NCBI RefSeq assembly: GCF_030812475.1
Contig: NZ_JAUSSR010000016.1
Location: 62,001 to 126,000 of the forward strand
Direction of reading: 5' to 3'
Origin: Pseudomonas lini
GTDB taxonomy: Bacteria; Pseudomonadota; Gammaproteobacteria; Pseudomonadales; Pseudomonadaceae
DNA length: 64,000 nt
Of this stretch, positions 16,301-23,412 are shown piece after piece. Positions within the stretch are counted from its first letter, which is position 1, and each line of letters opens with the position of its first letter. Position numbers and translations under genes: made by a program. The notes below the pieces were generated by a model, which was not told the DNA's origin, ran no database searches, and saw only the letters and a list, made by a program, of their open reading frames with translations.

Positions 16301-19193
16301 AGCTCCTACGGGGGATCGCGGCGTTAAGGATGACGCGTTTTCATTGGATAAACGCGGCGCCTGTGAGCCCTTCGCTGGCAAGCCAGCTCCTACAGGGGAT
16401 CGCGTGGTTAGCGATGACGCGTTTTCCCTGGAGAAACGCGGCGCTTATGAGTCCTTCGCTGGCAAGCCAGCTCCTACGGGGGACCGCGGTGTTGAACTGG
16501 AGGATGAAATCGTCGCGATCTTCCTCGAAGAAGCGGTTGATATCCTCGAAAGCGCCAGCCAGGCCCTGCAGCGCTGGCTGGGCGACCCGGACAACGCCGC
16601 GCCGCTGCTGTCCCTGCAGCGAGACCTGCACACCCTCAAGGGCGGTGCGCGAATGGCCGAAGTCGAGCCCGTCGGTGACCTGGCCCATGAGCTGGAAAAC
16701 CTCTACGAAGGCCTGGTCGATCGCCGTTTCAGCCATGGCGACGTGTTGGCGCAACTGCTGCAACACAGCCATGACCGGCTCGCAGCGATGCTGGAACAGT
16801 TGCAAAACCAGCAGCCATTGGCCGATCCGGGCGAACTGATCGAGCTCATACGTCAATTCCGTCAGGACAACGTCAGTACCCTTGAGCGGGTCGAGCCCGC
16901 GCCGGCCAATGATTCGGCCCCCCATGATCCCGAGTTGCAGGACATCTTCCTCGAGGAAGGTTTCGACATCATCGAAAACTCTGGCGCGGCATTGGTGCGC
17001 TGGCAGGCCGAACCGACCCATCGTCAGGAAGTGGAAACCCTGCTGCGCGATCTGCACACCCTCAAGGGTGGCGCGCGGATGGTGGAGATCGTCCCGATCG
17101 GCGATCTGGCCCATGAGCTGGAATTTCTCTACGAAGGCCTGTCCGCTGGCGTGCTGCAACCCACACCCGCCTTGTTCACGCTGTTGCAATGCAGCCATGA
17201 CCGCCTGGCACAAATGCTCGATGCGACCCGCGCCGGGGACCCTTTGCCCGCAGCCGATCAACTGATCGACGCGATCAGGAATTTCAGCCACCCAGCGGTG
17301 CCTGAAGCGCCGGTTGCAACACTCGCAACACACAAGCCCGAACCACTCGCGCTGCCAGCAGAGGCCGGCGCCGATATGGTCAAGGTCTCGGCTGAATTGC
17401 TCGACGACCTGGTCAACCTGGCTGGCGAAACCTCGATCTTCCGGGGGCGGATCGAGCAACAGGTCAACGATGCGCGTGTGGCCCTGAGTGAGATGGAAAC
17501 CACCATCGAGCGCATGCGCGACCAGTTGCGCCGTCTCGATACCGAAACCCAGGGGCGGATCCTCAGCCGTCAGCAGGTCGATGCCGAACGCCTGGGCTAC
17601 GAAGAATTCGATCCGCTGGAAATGGACCGGCATTCGCAGTTGCAGCAACTGTCCCGGGCGCTGTTCGAATCCGCCTCTGACCTGCTTGACCTCAAGGAAA
17701 CGCTCGACCGGCGCAATCAGGACGCGGACAACCTGCTGCAACAGCAGGGCCGGATCAACACCGAACTGCAAGAAGGCCTGATGCGTACGCGCATGGTGCC
17801 GTTCGAGCGCATGTTGCCGCGCTTGAAACGTATCGTCCGTCAGGTCTCCAGCGAGTTGGACAAGGACGTGGAGTTCGTCGTCGGCAACGCTGAAGGCGAG
17901 ATGGACCGTAACGTGCTCGAACGCATGGCGGCGCCGCTCGAGCACATGCTGCGCAATGCCGTTGACCATGGGCTGGAGGCTGCCGAGGTGCGTATCGCGG
18001 CCGGGAAACCGGCCCAGGGCCGGATTACCCTCGACCTGTCGCGGGAGGGCGGCGACATCATTTTCGACATCCGCGACGACGGTGCCGGCGTACCGTTGGA
18101 CGCGGTCCGGCGCAAGGCGGTCAAGCGCGGCCTGCTGGCGCCGGACAGCGACATCAGCGACCGCGACGTGCTGCAATTCATCCTGCAACCGGGGTTCTCC
18201 ACCGCAGAGAAAATCACCCAGATTTCCGGGCGCGGCGTCGGCATGGACGTGGTTCACGAAGAAGTCCGGCAACTCGGCGGCACCATGAGCATCGACTCGA
18301 CACCGGGGCAGGGCGTGCACTTCCGCATTCGCCTGCCGTTCACCGTATCGGTGAACCGGGCGCTGATGGTGCAGTGCGGGGAAGATCAATTCGCCATTCC
18401 GCTGAATACCATCGACGGTATCGTGCGCGTGTTGCCCAACGAACTCGAAGGGCATTACCGGCTCGATCCGCCGACCTACAAATACGCCGGGCAGCACTAT
18501 GAACTGTGCTATCTCGGAGAACTGCTCAAGACCAGTACCCGTCCGAAACTCCTGGGCCAGAGCCTGCCGATGCCGGTCTTGCTGGTGCAGTGCAACGAGC
18601 GGCATGTTGCCGTGCAGGTCGATGCCATGGTGGGCACTCGCGAGATCGTGGTGAAGAGCCTCGGTCCGCAATTTGCAACGGTACAGGGTTTGTCCGGGGC
18701 AACGATCCTGGGGGATGGCCGGGTGGTGCTGATTGTCGATCTGCTGGCCCCGATCCGCGCCCTGCAGGCGCGTGTGCCGCAGCGACCACTGGCTCAAGAA
18801 GCGGAACCCGAACCGCAAAAGCCGTTGCTGGTGCTGGTGGTCGACGATTCGGTCACCGTGCGCAAGGTCACAAGCCGTTTGCTCGAACGCCACGGCATGA
18901 ACGTGCTGACCGCCAAGGACGGTGTCGACGCCATGTTGCTGCTCGAAGAACACCAGCCGGACCTGATGCTGCTGGATATCGAAATGCCGCGCATGGACGG
19001 CTTTGAAGTGGCGACCCGGGTGCGTGCGGACGAACGCTTGCAACACCTGCCAATCATCATGATCACCTCGCGCACCGGGCAGAAACACCGCGACCGCGCC
19101 ATGGCCATCGGCGTCAACGACTACCTCGGCAAGCCGTACCAGGAATCGGTATTGCTCGAAAGCATCGCCCTGTGGAGCAAGACCCATGCTTGA
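13344..19193 (+). CDS. chpA: Chemosensory hybrid histidine kinase ChpA with in-frame REP array
   Basis: Very large CheA-type hybrid kinase of the Pil-Chp system, 1949 residues. The N-terminal half holds degenerate phosphotransfer-like helical domains. Three canonical Hpt histidines are visible: H673 (HTLKGSAS), H1096 (HTLKGGAR) and H1238 (HTLKGGAR). The CheA core follows, with N-box EHMLRNAVDHG near 1533 and DDGAGV near 1578, then a CheW-like domain (about 1665-1800) and a C-terminal receiver with phospho-acceptor D1878 (LLDIEMPRMDG). ATG 13344 has GGAG 6 nt upstream. It is shorter than P. aeruginosa ChpA (2472 residues). Residues about 928-1048 are not a domain but REP-derived 28-residue repeats in the linker before the second canonical Hpt. 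Confidence 0.95.
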   Translation: MGDRHDYVALEWVKGEIAETLKVAHQAIVTLLDDPQATHALSECLACIHQVHGSLRMVEFYGAALFAEEMEQLTSALLHDRVGHRDEAIHLLLQALGQLPIYLDRVQGARRDLPLVMLPLINDLRDARGESLLSETSLFTAQLPDLPPLDEEFLALLEPADLPDVLRKLRQMLQMALAGLLREQDDETILGYLTKVFSRLEELCGAAPLGPLWQVASALVEGMRAGVTANSPALRSLFKETDLELKRLLEQGMPGINQPAPPALLKRLLFYIAKAEHPTGQMLTMKDRYGLDDALPHSAMVEEERARLAGPDRDAMRSVLAALCEELVRVKERLDLFVRSDRQHTSDLDSLLAPLRQIADTLAVLGFGQPRKVIIDQLAVVLSLAQGQREPNDAILMDVAGALLYVEATLAGMVGTVEPQSQEESRLPTTDLTQIHQIVIKEARICLQQAKDLIVDYIDADWDRQHLQPLPDLLTQVRGALAMIPLSRAASLIETCNQFIHEHLLLDPGHPGWQELDSLADVVTSIDYYLERLGDDPQAPGEHLLDVAQKSLASLGFFPSEHQLPVLEEVLSPTQAQLMRDHQELDDPAIMQTLADVLASPVSAANPPALTTPGSLLLPADEISQEIAAFDPMLLEIFRNEAETHLGSLNRFLDRAAEQVPLHASDELQRALHTLKGSASMAGVLPIAELAAPLDQLTREYKAHLLALDQDEVELLREAEGLFRLGLRQLKRDPLAGIPGACSLIERTQVLLAERLQSLLSAPNTRLRIKRDPQLINNFLAQGMDILLDAESLLRRWQQHPGERQELSALLDELTTLGEGAHLADLHPVDELCEALLDLYGAVEESSLAVSERFFNEAQSAHEALINMLDELAAGQEVSPQPERIQALRGLLDEGLDPSAMGLIRSDGSRTQSIRELGSVTAELARTPVGAGLPAKDFNDDAFPMDKRGAGEPFAGKPAPTGDRVVKDDAFSLDKRGACEPFAGKPAPTGDRGVKDDAFSLDKRGACEPFAGKPAPTGDRVVSDDAFSLEKRGAYESFAGKPAPTGDRGVELEDEIVAIFLEEAVDILESASQALQRWLGDPDNAAPLLSLQRDLHTLKGGARMAEVEPVGDLAHELENLYEGLVDRRFSHGDVLAQLLQHSHDRLAAMLEQLQNQQPLADPGELIELIRQFRQDNVSTLERVEPAPANDSAPHDPELQDIFLEEGFDIIENSGAALVRWQAEPTHRQEVETLLRDLHTLKGGARMVEIVPIGDLAHELEFLYEGLSAGVLQPTPALFTLLQCSHDRLAQMLDATRAGDPLPAADQLIDAIRNFSHPAVPEAPVATLATHKPEPLALPAEAGADMVKVSAELLDDLVNLAGETSIFRGRIEQQVNDARVALSEMETTIERMRDQLRRLDTETQGRILSRQQVDAERLGYEEFDPLEMDRHSQLQQLSRALFESASDLLDLKETLDRRNQDADNLLQQQGRINTELQEGLMRTRMVPFERMLPRLKRIVRQVSSELDKDVEFVVGNAEGEMDRNVLERMAAPLEHMLRNAVDHGLEAAEVRIAAGKPAQGRITLDLSREGGDIIFDIRDDGAGVPLDAVRRKAVKRGLLAPDSDISDRDVLQFILQPGFSTAEKITQISGRGVGMDVVHEEVRQLGGTMSIDSTPGQGVHFRIRLPFTVSVNRALMVQCGEDQFAIPLNTIDGIVRVLPNELEGHYRLDPPTYKYAGQHYELCYLGELLKTSTRPKLLGQSLPMPVLLVQCNERHVAVQVDAMVGTREIVVKSLGPQFATVQGLSGATILGDGRVVLIVDLLAPIRALQARVPQRPLAQEAEPEPQKPLLVLVVDDSVTVRKVTSRLLERHGMNVLTAKDGVDAMLLLEEHQPDLMLLDIEMPRMDGFEVATRVRADERLQHLPIIMITSRTGQKHRDRAMAIGVNDYLGKPYQESVLLESIALWSKTHA
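16123..16482. repeat. REPIN plus 84-bp tandem REP array inside chpA
   Basis: A forward REP (16123-16152) and an inverted REP (16200-16230) form a REPIN. The unit of spacer plus inverted REP is then repeated at exact 84-bp steps, with REP arms at 16284, 16368 and 16452. As 84 is 28 codons, the frame is kept. The translation is a 28-residue repeat of the form GDRxVxDDAFSLDKRGA, then cEPFAGKPAPT, in four near-identical copies. The arm sequence equals that of intergenic REPs in the same window. Confidence 0.95.
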
Positions 19194-19641
19194 GCATCGC
19201 ACCAGCAACCTCACCGGACTGCTGTTGCCCCTGGCCGACCGTCACCTGATCTTGCCCAACGTCGCCGTCGCCGAGCTGATCGATTACCAACCGGGAAGCT
19301 TCGATCTCGATACGCCACCCTGGTACCTCGGGCGCGTCGCATGGCGTAACCGGCAGATCCCATTGCTCAGTTTCGAGTCGGCGTGTGGCAACAGGATCGT
19401 CATCGGCGAGCGGGCGCGGATTGTCATCCTCAATGCCCTTGGCGGGCGGCCGGAGCTGAAGTTCATTGCGCTGCTGGTGCAGGGGATTCCGCGTTCGTTC
19501 AAGCTCGACAGTCAGTTGAGCTATGTGGATGTGCCGTTGTGTGCGCTGGAACAGGCGGCGGTGCAGGTGGGGGATCAGGTGGCGAAGGTGCCGGATTTGT
19601 TGGCGCTGGAGGAGTTGTTGGTTAATTACGGGCTAGTCTGA
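19186..19641 (+). CDS. chpC: CheW-like chemotaxis adaptor ChpC
   Basis: Second CheW-domain adaptor of the Pil-Chp system, 151 residues, thought to couple additional receptors to ChpA. The fold is visible in GLLLPLADRHLILPNVAVAE, WYLGRVAWRNRQIPLLSFE and IALLVQGIPRSFKL. The ATG lies inside the chpA end, overlapping it by 8 nt, so translation is coupled. In PAO1 chpB (methylesterase) stands between chpA and chpC; here it is absent. No downstream chpD or chpE is seen; a REPIN ends the unit. Confidence 0.9.
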   Translation: MLEHRTSNLTGLLLPLADRHLILPNVAVAELIDYQPGSFDLDTPPWYLGRVAWRNRQIPLLSFESACGNRIVIGERARIVILNALGGRPELKFIALLVQGIPRSFKLDSQLSYVDVPLCALEQAAVQVGDQVAKVPDLLALEELLVNYGLV

Positions 19642-19645
19642 AGGC

Positions 19646-19718
19646 CTCTTCGCGAGCAGGCTCGCTCCCACATTGGAATGCGTACTCCTGTGGGAGCGAG
19701 CCCGCTCGCGAAGGCGGC
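19646..19718. repeat. REPIN (short spacer)
   Basis: cttcgcgagcaggctcgctc and its complement are separated by about 15 bp between the convergent chpC and the DUF6124 gene. It could also act as a transcript-end hairpin for both. Confidence 0.85.
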
Positions 19719-19743
19719 CTTCAATTCACCACTAACCTGACAG

Positions 19744-20127
19744 CTACACCTTGGCCTGAGTCCACATCTGCATCTGCAGCGCCTCATGATGATCCATCAC
19801 CCGCTCCACCAACAACTGCACCCCATCGGCCATGCGGCTGAGCGCCAAGGCCACCGAGCGGCGCGAGCCTTCCACATCGTCCGCCAGATCGGCTGCAATG
19901 GCGCTGATGGACAGCAGGTCTTCGGAGGCGTTGGCCAGCAGGGCTTCGGTGTCGATATCGGGAGAGACGGTGAAGAGCTGGAATTTTCGGTGCTTGGCTG
20001 GTTTTTCGTCAGCCAGGGGGAAGTAGTGCGCGAAGACGCGGTCGGCGGCTTCCTTGAGTTTTTCGGCTTCGAGAAAAGCTTCGGAACCGGTGTCGGTTTC
20101 CGGGGGGTTGGGAGTAACTTTGAACAT
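19744..20127 (-). CDS. DUF6124 family small protein
   Basis: Small soluble protein of 127 residues, start MFKVTPNPPETD, a beginning I recognise from the DUF6124 family that is multicopy in fluorescent pseudomonads; function unknown. The N-terminal 50 residues are polar, then FQLFTVSPDIDTEALLANAS leads into two amphipathic helices (about 65-120). ATG 20127 has GGAG 7 nt upstream; an open frame to 20277 runs through the structured leader and is rejected. The leader (20128-20376) is shared in architecture with that of the gene at 62831-63124. The two proteins also look alike in layout (acidic strand, then two helices), but sequence similarity is low. Confidence 0.82.
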   Translation of the reverse strand: MFKVTPNPPETDTGSEAFLEAEKLKEAADRVFAHYFPLADEKPAKHRKFQLFTVSPDIDTEALLANASEDLLSISAIAADLADDVEGSRRSVALALSRMADGVQLLVERVMDHHEALQMQMWTQAKV

Positions 20128-20370
20128 AGTGAAGCTCCATTTAAGAGTTTCAGCTGCTCCATCGGGTTCCAATCGAAGGGGTGGCAGCTGTACGCGGGCT
20201 GGAACCCGGGCAAACGGACAAAACCCGACAGACACTAAGGTCTCCCGCGCACAGCCGCCATAACGGAGTGCACACATTAAAGGTGCGCAGCATACGTTAT
20301 GAAAGGCGCTTTTGCCTCGTTAACACCACGGGGTTCCAATCCCGGTCGCTGAGTTTCCAGCGACCCCCAA
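20128..20370 (-). ncRNA. Structured leader RNA, copy A, with pseudoknot and duplicated octamer
   Basis: Proposed 5' leader of the DUF6124 gene, read on the minus strand. Elements in RNA order: hairpin 1 (20365-20344, 8 bp); hairpin 2 (20344-20329) with loop AUUGGAAC; a 16-bp stem P1 (20259-20244 with 20198-20183); inside it a small AGAC/GUCU hairpin; then GUUCCAG (20205-20199), which can pair with UUGGAAC (20172-20166) outside P1 to form a pseudoknot, extendable to 10 bp. Two P1 pairs and one pseudoknot pair are G-U only if the minus strand is transcribed; on the plus strand they would be A-C mismatches. A second copy at 63125-63370 supports the fold by covariation. Confidence 0.75.
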
Positions 20371-20376
20371 ACGATA
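20371..20376 (-). promoter_or_regulatory. Candidate -10 element of leader A
   Basis: TATCGT on the minus strand lies at the same distance before hairpin 1 as TATAGT does in copy B. No good -35 hexamer is found 17 bp upstream, so the call depends mainly on the alignment with copy B. Confidence 0.35.
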
Positions 20377-20570
20377 AAGACCAACACAAAACCGCACCAT
20401 TCAGCGGGTTCCGGCATTTCTGTAGGCAGCGACGCCAGACTGCGTAGCCTTTCACCGATCCTGGGGACAAACTTTTAAACACAAACCTCAAGCTGTCTGA
20501 CCGGCCTGTGGCGAAGCGTCGTTCCGACAAGCCCCCTCGCCTTAATGGTTTCTGCATTCAGTTTGAAGAT

Positions 20571-20604
20571 TCCCAAAAAGGGACCGATCGGTCCTATCTT
20601 GGGA
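20571..20604. promoter_or_regulatory. 34-bp interrupted palindrome (candidate operator)
   Basis: A perfect 14-bp palindrome GGACCGATCGGTCC is flanked symmetrically by TCCCAA and TTGGGA, all centred on 20587/20588. It has no hairpin loop and no T-run, which favours a dimeric DNA-binding site over a terminator. It lies in the 739-bp gap between the DUF6124 leader and mdcA, 263 bp before mdcA. The protein that binds it is unknown. Confidence 0.45.
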
Positions 20605-20655
20605 CTTATCGATCATTGCACTCCGGCATTGAAACCGGCGGAGATTGTTCTGGCC

Positions 20656-20737
20656 CCTTCGCGAGCAGGCTCGCTCCCACAGGGGTTTTGTGTACGACGG
20701 GGATCCATTGTGGGAGCGAGCTTGCTCGCGAAGGCGT
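20656..20737. repeat. REPIN
   Basis: cttcgcgagcaggctcgctc and its complement flank a spacer with tgtgtacgacggggatcc. It lies upstream of mdcA. The stretch from about 20377 to 20655 holds no gene; a diverged REP-like segment is near 20505-20545. Confidence 0.85.
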
Positions 20738-20769
20738 CGGGACAAGCAACCAACTTCTCCAGCCGATCA

Positions 20770-20784
20770 TTACGGTGACCGTAA
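20770..20784 (+). promoter_or_regulatory. Candidate LysR-type operator upstream of mdcA
   Basis: TTACGGTGACCGTAA is an odd-length palindrome containing the T-N11-A pattern of LysR-type regulators. It is 82 bp before the mdcA start. MdcR, encoded at the end of the cluster, is the obvious candidate ligand, but this is inference. Confidence 0.4.
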
Positions 20785-20866
20785 CGATCCGTCTCTCTGC
20801 TTGATTGATGCCCCCCACCCAACACTCCTAAGGTGACTCCCACGACAGCGAACCCGTGGAGTGGTC

Positions 20867-22537
20867 ATGACAACAACAATATCCCCCGACTCGCGATGGA
20901 CGCGGCGGCGCAGCGAAAAGCAGCGGCGTCTTGAGTTGGTCAAGGATCTAGCCGACGGTGTGGTGTTGCCCACCGACAAGATCGTTGCGGCGCTGGAGGC
21001 CTTGATCCTGCCCGGCGACCGTGTGGTGCTGGAAGGCAACAACCAGAAGCAGGCGGATTTCCTCTCGCGCTCCCTGGCCAAGGCTGACCCGGGCAAGCTG
21101 CATGACCTGCACATGATCATGCCCAGTGTCGGTCGCGCCGAGCATCTTGACCTGTTCGAACGCGGCATCGCCCGCAAGCTCGACTTCTCCTTTGCCGGTA
21201 CCCAGAGCCTGCGCATCAGCCAGTTGCTCGAAGACGGCCTGCTGGAAATCGGTGCGATCCACACCTACATCGAACTCTATGCGCGGCTGGTGGTGGACCT
21301 GATTCCCAACGTCGTACTCTCGGCCGGTTTCATGGCCGACCGCGCCGGCAACATCTATACCGGCCCGAGCACTGAAGATACGCCGGCATTGATCGAACCC
21401 GCCGCCTTCAGCGACGGCATTGTCATCGTCCAGGTCAATCAGTTGGTGGACGATGTCAGTGAACTGCCGCGGGTCGACATTCCGGCATCCTGGGTCGACT
21501 TCGTGGTGGTGGCCGACAAGCCGTTCTACATCGAGCCGCTGTTCACCCGTGATCCACGGCACATCAAGCCCGTTCACGTGCTGATGGCGATGATGGCGAT
21601 CCGCGGGATCTACGAAAAGCACAGCGTCCAGTCCCTCAACCACGGCATCGGTTTCAACACCGCCGCCATCGAGCTGATCCTGCCGACCTACGGTGAATCC
21701 CTCGGCCTGAAGGGCAAGATCTGCCGCAACTGGACCCTCAATCCTCACCCGACCCTGATCCCGGCCATTGAAAGCGGTTGGGTCGAAAGCGTGCATTGCT
21801 TCGGCACCGAACTGGGCATGGAAAACTACATCGCCGCCAGGCCTGACGTGTTCTTTACCGGACGCGATGGCTCACTGCGTTCCAACCGGATGTTCTGCCA
21901 ACTGGCGGGGCAATACGCGGTGGACCTGTTCATCGGCGCGACCCTGCAAGTCGACGGCGACGGGCATTCCTCCACCGTGACCCGCGGCCGCCTGGCCGGT
22001 TTCGGCGGTGCGCCGAACATGGGCCACGACCCGCGCGGTCGTCGCCACGGCACGCCGGCCTGGCTCGACATGCGCCACGACGACGCGCCCGAAGCGTTGC
22101 TCGAACGCGGCAAAAAGCTGGTGGTGCAAATGGTCGAGACCTTCCAGGAGGGTGGCAAACCGACCTTTGTCGAGACCCTCGACGCCGTCGAGGTGGCGAA
22201 GAAAAGCGGTATGCCGCTGGCGCCGATCATGATTTACGGCGACGACGTCACGCACCTGCTGACCGAAGAAGGCATCGCCTATCTGTACAAGGCTCGGTCC
22301 CTCGAAGAGCGCCAGGCGATGATCGCCGCCGTCGCCGGGGTCACGGTGATTGGTCTGCGACATAACCCGAAAGACACCGCGCGCATGCGCCGCGAAGGCC
22401 TGATCGCCTTGCCCGAAGACCTTGGCATCCGCCGCACCGACGCCACCCGCGAATTGCTCGCCGCCAAAAGCGTGGCCGATCTGGTCGAGTGGTCCGGTGG
22501 CCTGTACAACCCGCCCGCCAAATTCAGGAGCTGGTAA
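20867..22537 (+). CDS. mdcA: Malonate decarboxylase subunit alpha (acyl-carrier transferase)
   Basis: Transfers the acyl-carrier protein from acetyl-S-ACP to malonate, giving malonyl-S-ACP and acetate. The 556-residue protein has the length and motifs of MdcA: a transferase N-terminus with LILPGDRVVLEGNNQKQADF, GFMADRAGNIYTGPSTED, then GSLRSNRMFCQLAGQYAVD and GRLAGFGGAPNMGHDPRGRR. The ATG at 20867 has GGAG 5 nt upstream; a GTG 6 nt earlier is in frame but lacks spacing for this site. First gene of mdcABCDEGH-madLM, in which every mdc gene overlaps the next by 1-8 nt. Confidence 0.97.
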   Translation: MTTTISPDSRWTRRRSEKQRRLELVKDLADGVVLPTDKIVAALEALILPGDRVVLEGNNQKQADFLSRSLAKADPGKLHDLHMIMPSVGRAEHLDLFERGIARKLDFSFAGTQSLRISQLLEDGLLEIGAIHTYIELYARLVVDLIPNVVLSAGFMADRAGNIYTGPSTEDTPALIEPAAFSDGIVIVQVNQLVDDVSELPRVDIPASWVDFVVVADKPFYIEPLFTRDPRHIKPVHVLMAMMAIRGIYEKHSVQSLNHGIGFNTAAIELILPTYGESLGLKGKICRNWTLNPHPTLIPAIESGWVESVHCFGTELGMENYIAARPDVFFTGRDGSLRSNRMFCQLAGQYAVDLFIGATLQVDGDGHSSTVTRGRLAGFGGAPNMGHDPRGRRHGTPAWLDMRHDDAPEALLERGKKLVVQMVETFQEGGKPTFVETLDAVEVAKKSGMPLAPIMIYGDDVTHLLTEEGIAYLYKARSLEERQAMIAAVAGVTVIGLRHNPKDTARMRREGLIALPEDLGIRRTDATRELLAAKSVADLVEWSGGLYNPPAKFRSW

Positions 22538-23412
22538 TGCACGCATTCAACCTGCAACCCAAACCTTTATCACTGGCCGAGCACCTGGCGGACCTGGCGG
22601 TTGACGCGCTGATCGACGAAGCCGACTTGTCACCGAAACCGGCGCTGGTCGACCGTCGCGGCAATGGCGCTCATACCGATTTGCACCTGGGACTGATGCA
22701 CGCTTCGGCACTGTCGCTGTGGCCGGCGTTCAAGGAAATGGCGCAAGCGGCCAGCGAGTTTGGCGGGGTCGGTTTGCCGCTGCGCGAAGCCATCGGGCGG
22801 ATCGGTCGGGAAGGGGAGCAAGCGATGCTCGCCACCACCAGCGGCGTCAATACCCATCGCGGGGCAATCTGGGCGTTGGGCTTGTTGGTAACCGCCGCCG
22901 CGCTGGACCCCGAATTCACGGCCCCGGGCGCGATTGCTTTACGCGCCGCACGCCTGGCGTTGCTCGACGACCGTTACGCGCCGCATCCGCTCAGCCACGG
23001 CGCGCAAGTCGCTCAACGCTACGGCGCGCGCGGAGCCCGTGAAGAAGCGCAGCTGGGTTTCCCGGCGGTGATTCAACGGGCGCTGCCGCAACTCAAACAC
23101 AGCCGTGCTGCCGGCCATGGCGAGCAGAACGCCCGCCTCGATGCCTTGCTGGCGATCATGACCCGACTGGCCGATACCTGCGTGCTGTACCGCGCCGGCG
23201 AAACGGGCTTGCACACCATGCAAAGCGGCGCTCAAGCAGTGCTCGACGCGGGGGGTAGCGCCAGCCTCGCGGGGCGTCGCCGCTTGCATCGACTGGACGA
23301 ACAATTAATCGCGTTGAACGCCTCGCCCGGCGGCGCTGCCGACTTGCTCGCAGCCTGTCTGTTCCTCGACCGTATCGAGTCTGGCGACAGCATCATCCAG
23401 GGAGCTTTCTGA
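22537..23412 (+). CDS. mdcB: Triphosphoribosyl-dephospho-CoA synthase MdcB
   Basis: Makes 2'-(5''-triphosphoribosyl)-3'-dephospho-CoA from ATP and dephospho-CoA, the precursor of the prosthetic group on the decarboxylase ACP. The 291-residue CitG-like protein carries KPALVDRRGNGAHTDLHLGL near the N-terminus, GVNTHRGAIWALGLL and LLAIMTRLADTCVLYRAG. The ATG overlaps the mdcA stop by one base (TAATG), with AGGAG upstream. It acts with MdcG. Confidence 0.95.
   Translation: MHAFNLQPKPLSLAEHLADLAVDALIDEADLSPKPALVDRRGNGAHTDLHLGLMHASALSLWPAFKEMAQAASEFGGVGLPLREAIGRIGREGEQAMLATTSGVNTHRGAIWALGLLVTAAALDPEFTAPGAIALRAARLALLDDRYAPHPLSHGAQVAQRYGARGAREEAQLGFPAVIQRALPQLKHSRAAGHGEQNARLDALLAIMTRLADTCVLYRAGETGLHTMQSGAQAVLDAGGSASLAGRRRLHRLDEQLIALNASPGGAADLLAACLFLDRIESGDSIIQGAF

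Noticed and set aside
16200..16482. 84-bp spaced repeats as a CRISPR array
   Set aside because: The spacers are also repeated, the frame is open through chpA, no cas gene is near, and the arms are REP sequences.
16341..19214. 957-codon minus-strand frame opposite chpA
   Set aside because: Mirror frame of a GC-rich gene; no domain or start signal.
20166..20259. Plus-strand transcription of the leader element
   Set aside because: Three positions in copy A, and two in P1 of copy B, would be A-C mismatches on the plus strand but are G-U pairs on the minus strand; the UUCG loop also exists only on the minus strand.
20170..20260. Leader element as a tRNA or a REP
   Set aside because: The paired arms do not match the tRNA cloverleaf and carry no conserved T-loop at the right place; the sequence is unlike the REP classes in the window and is tied to the start of a gene in both copies.
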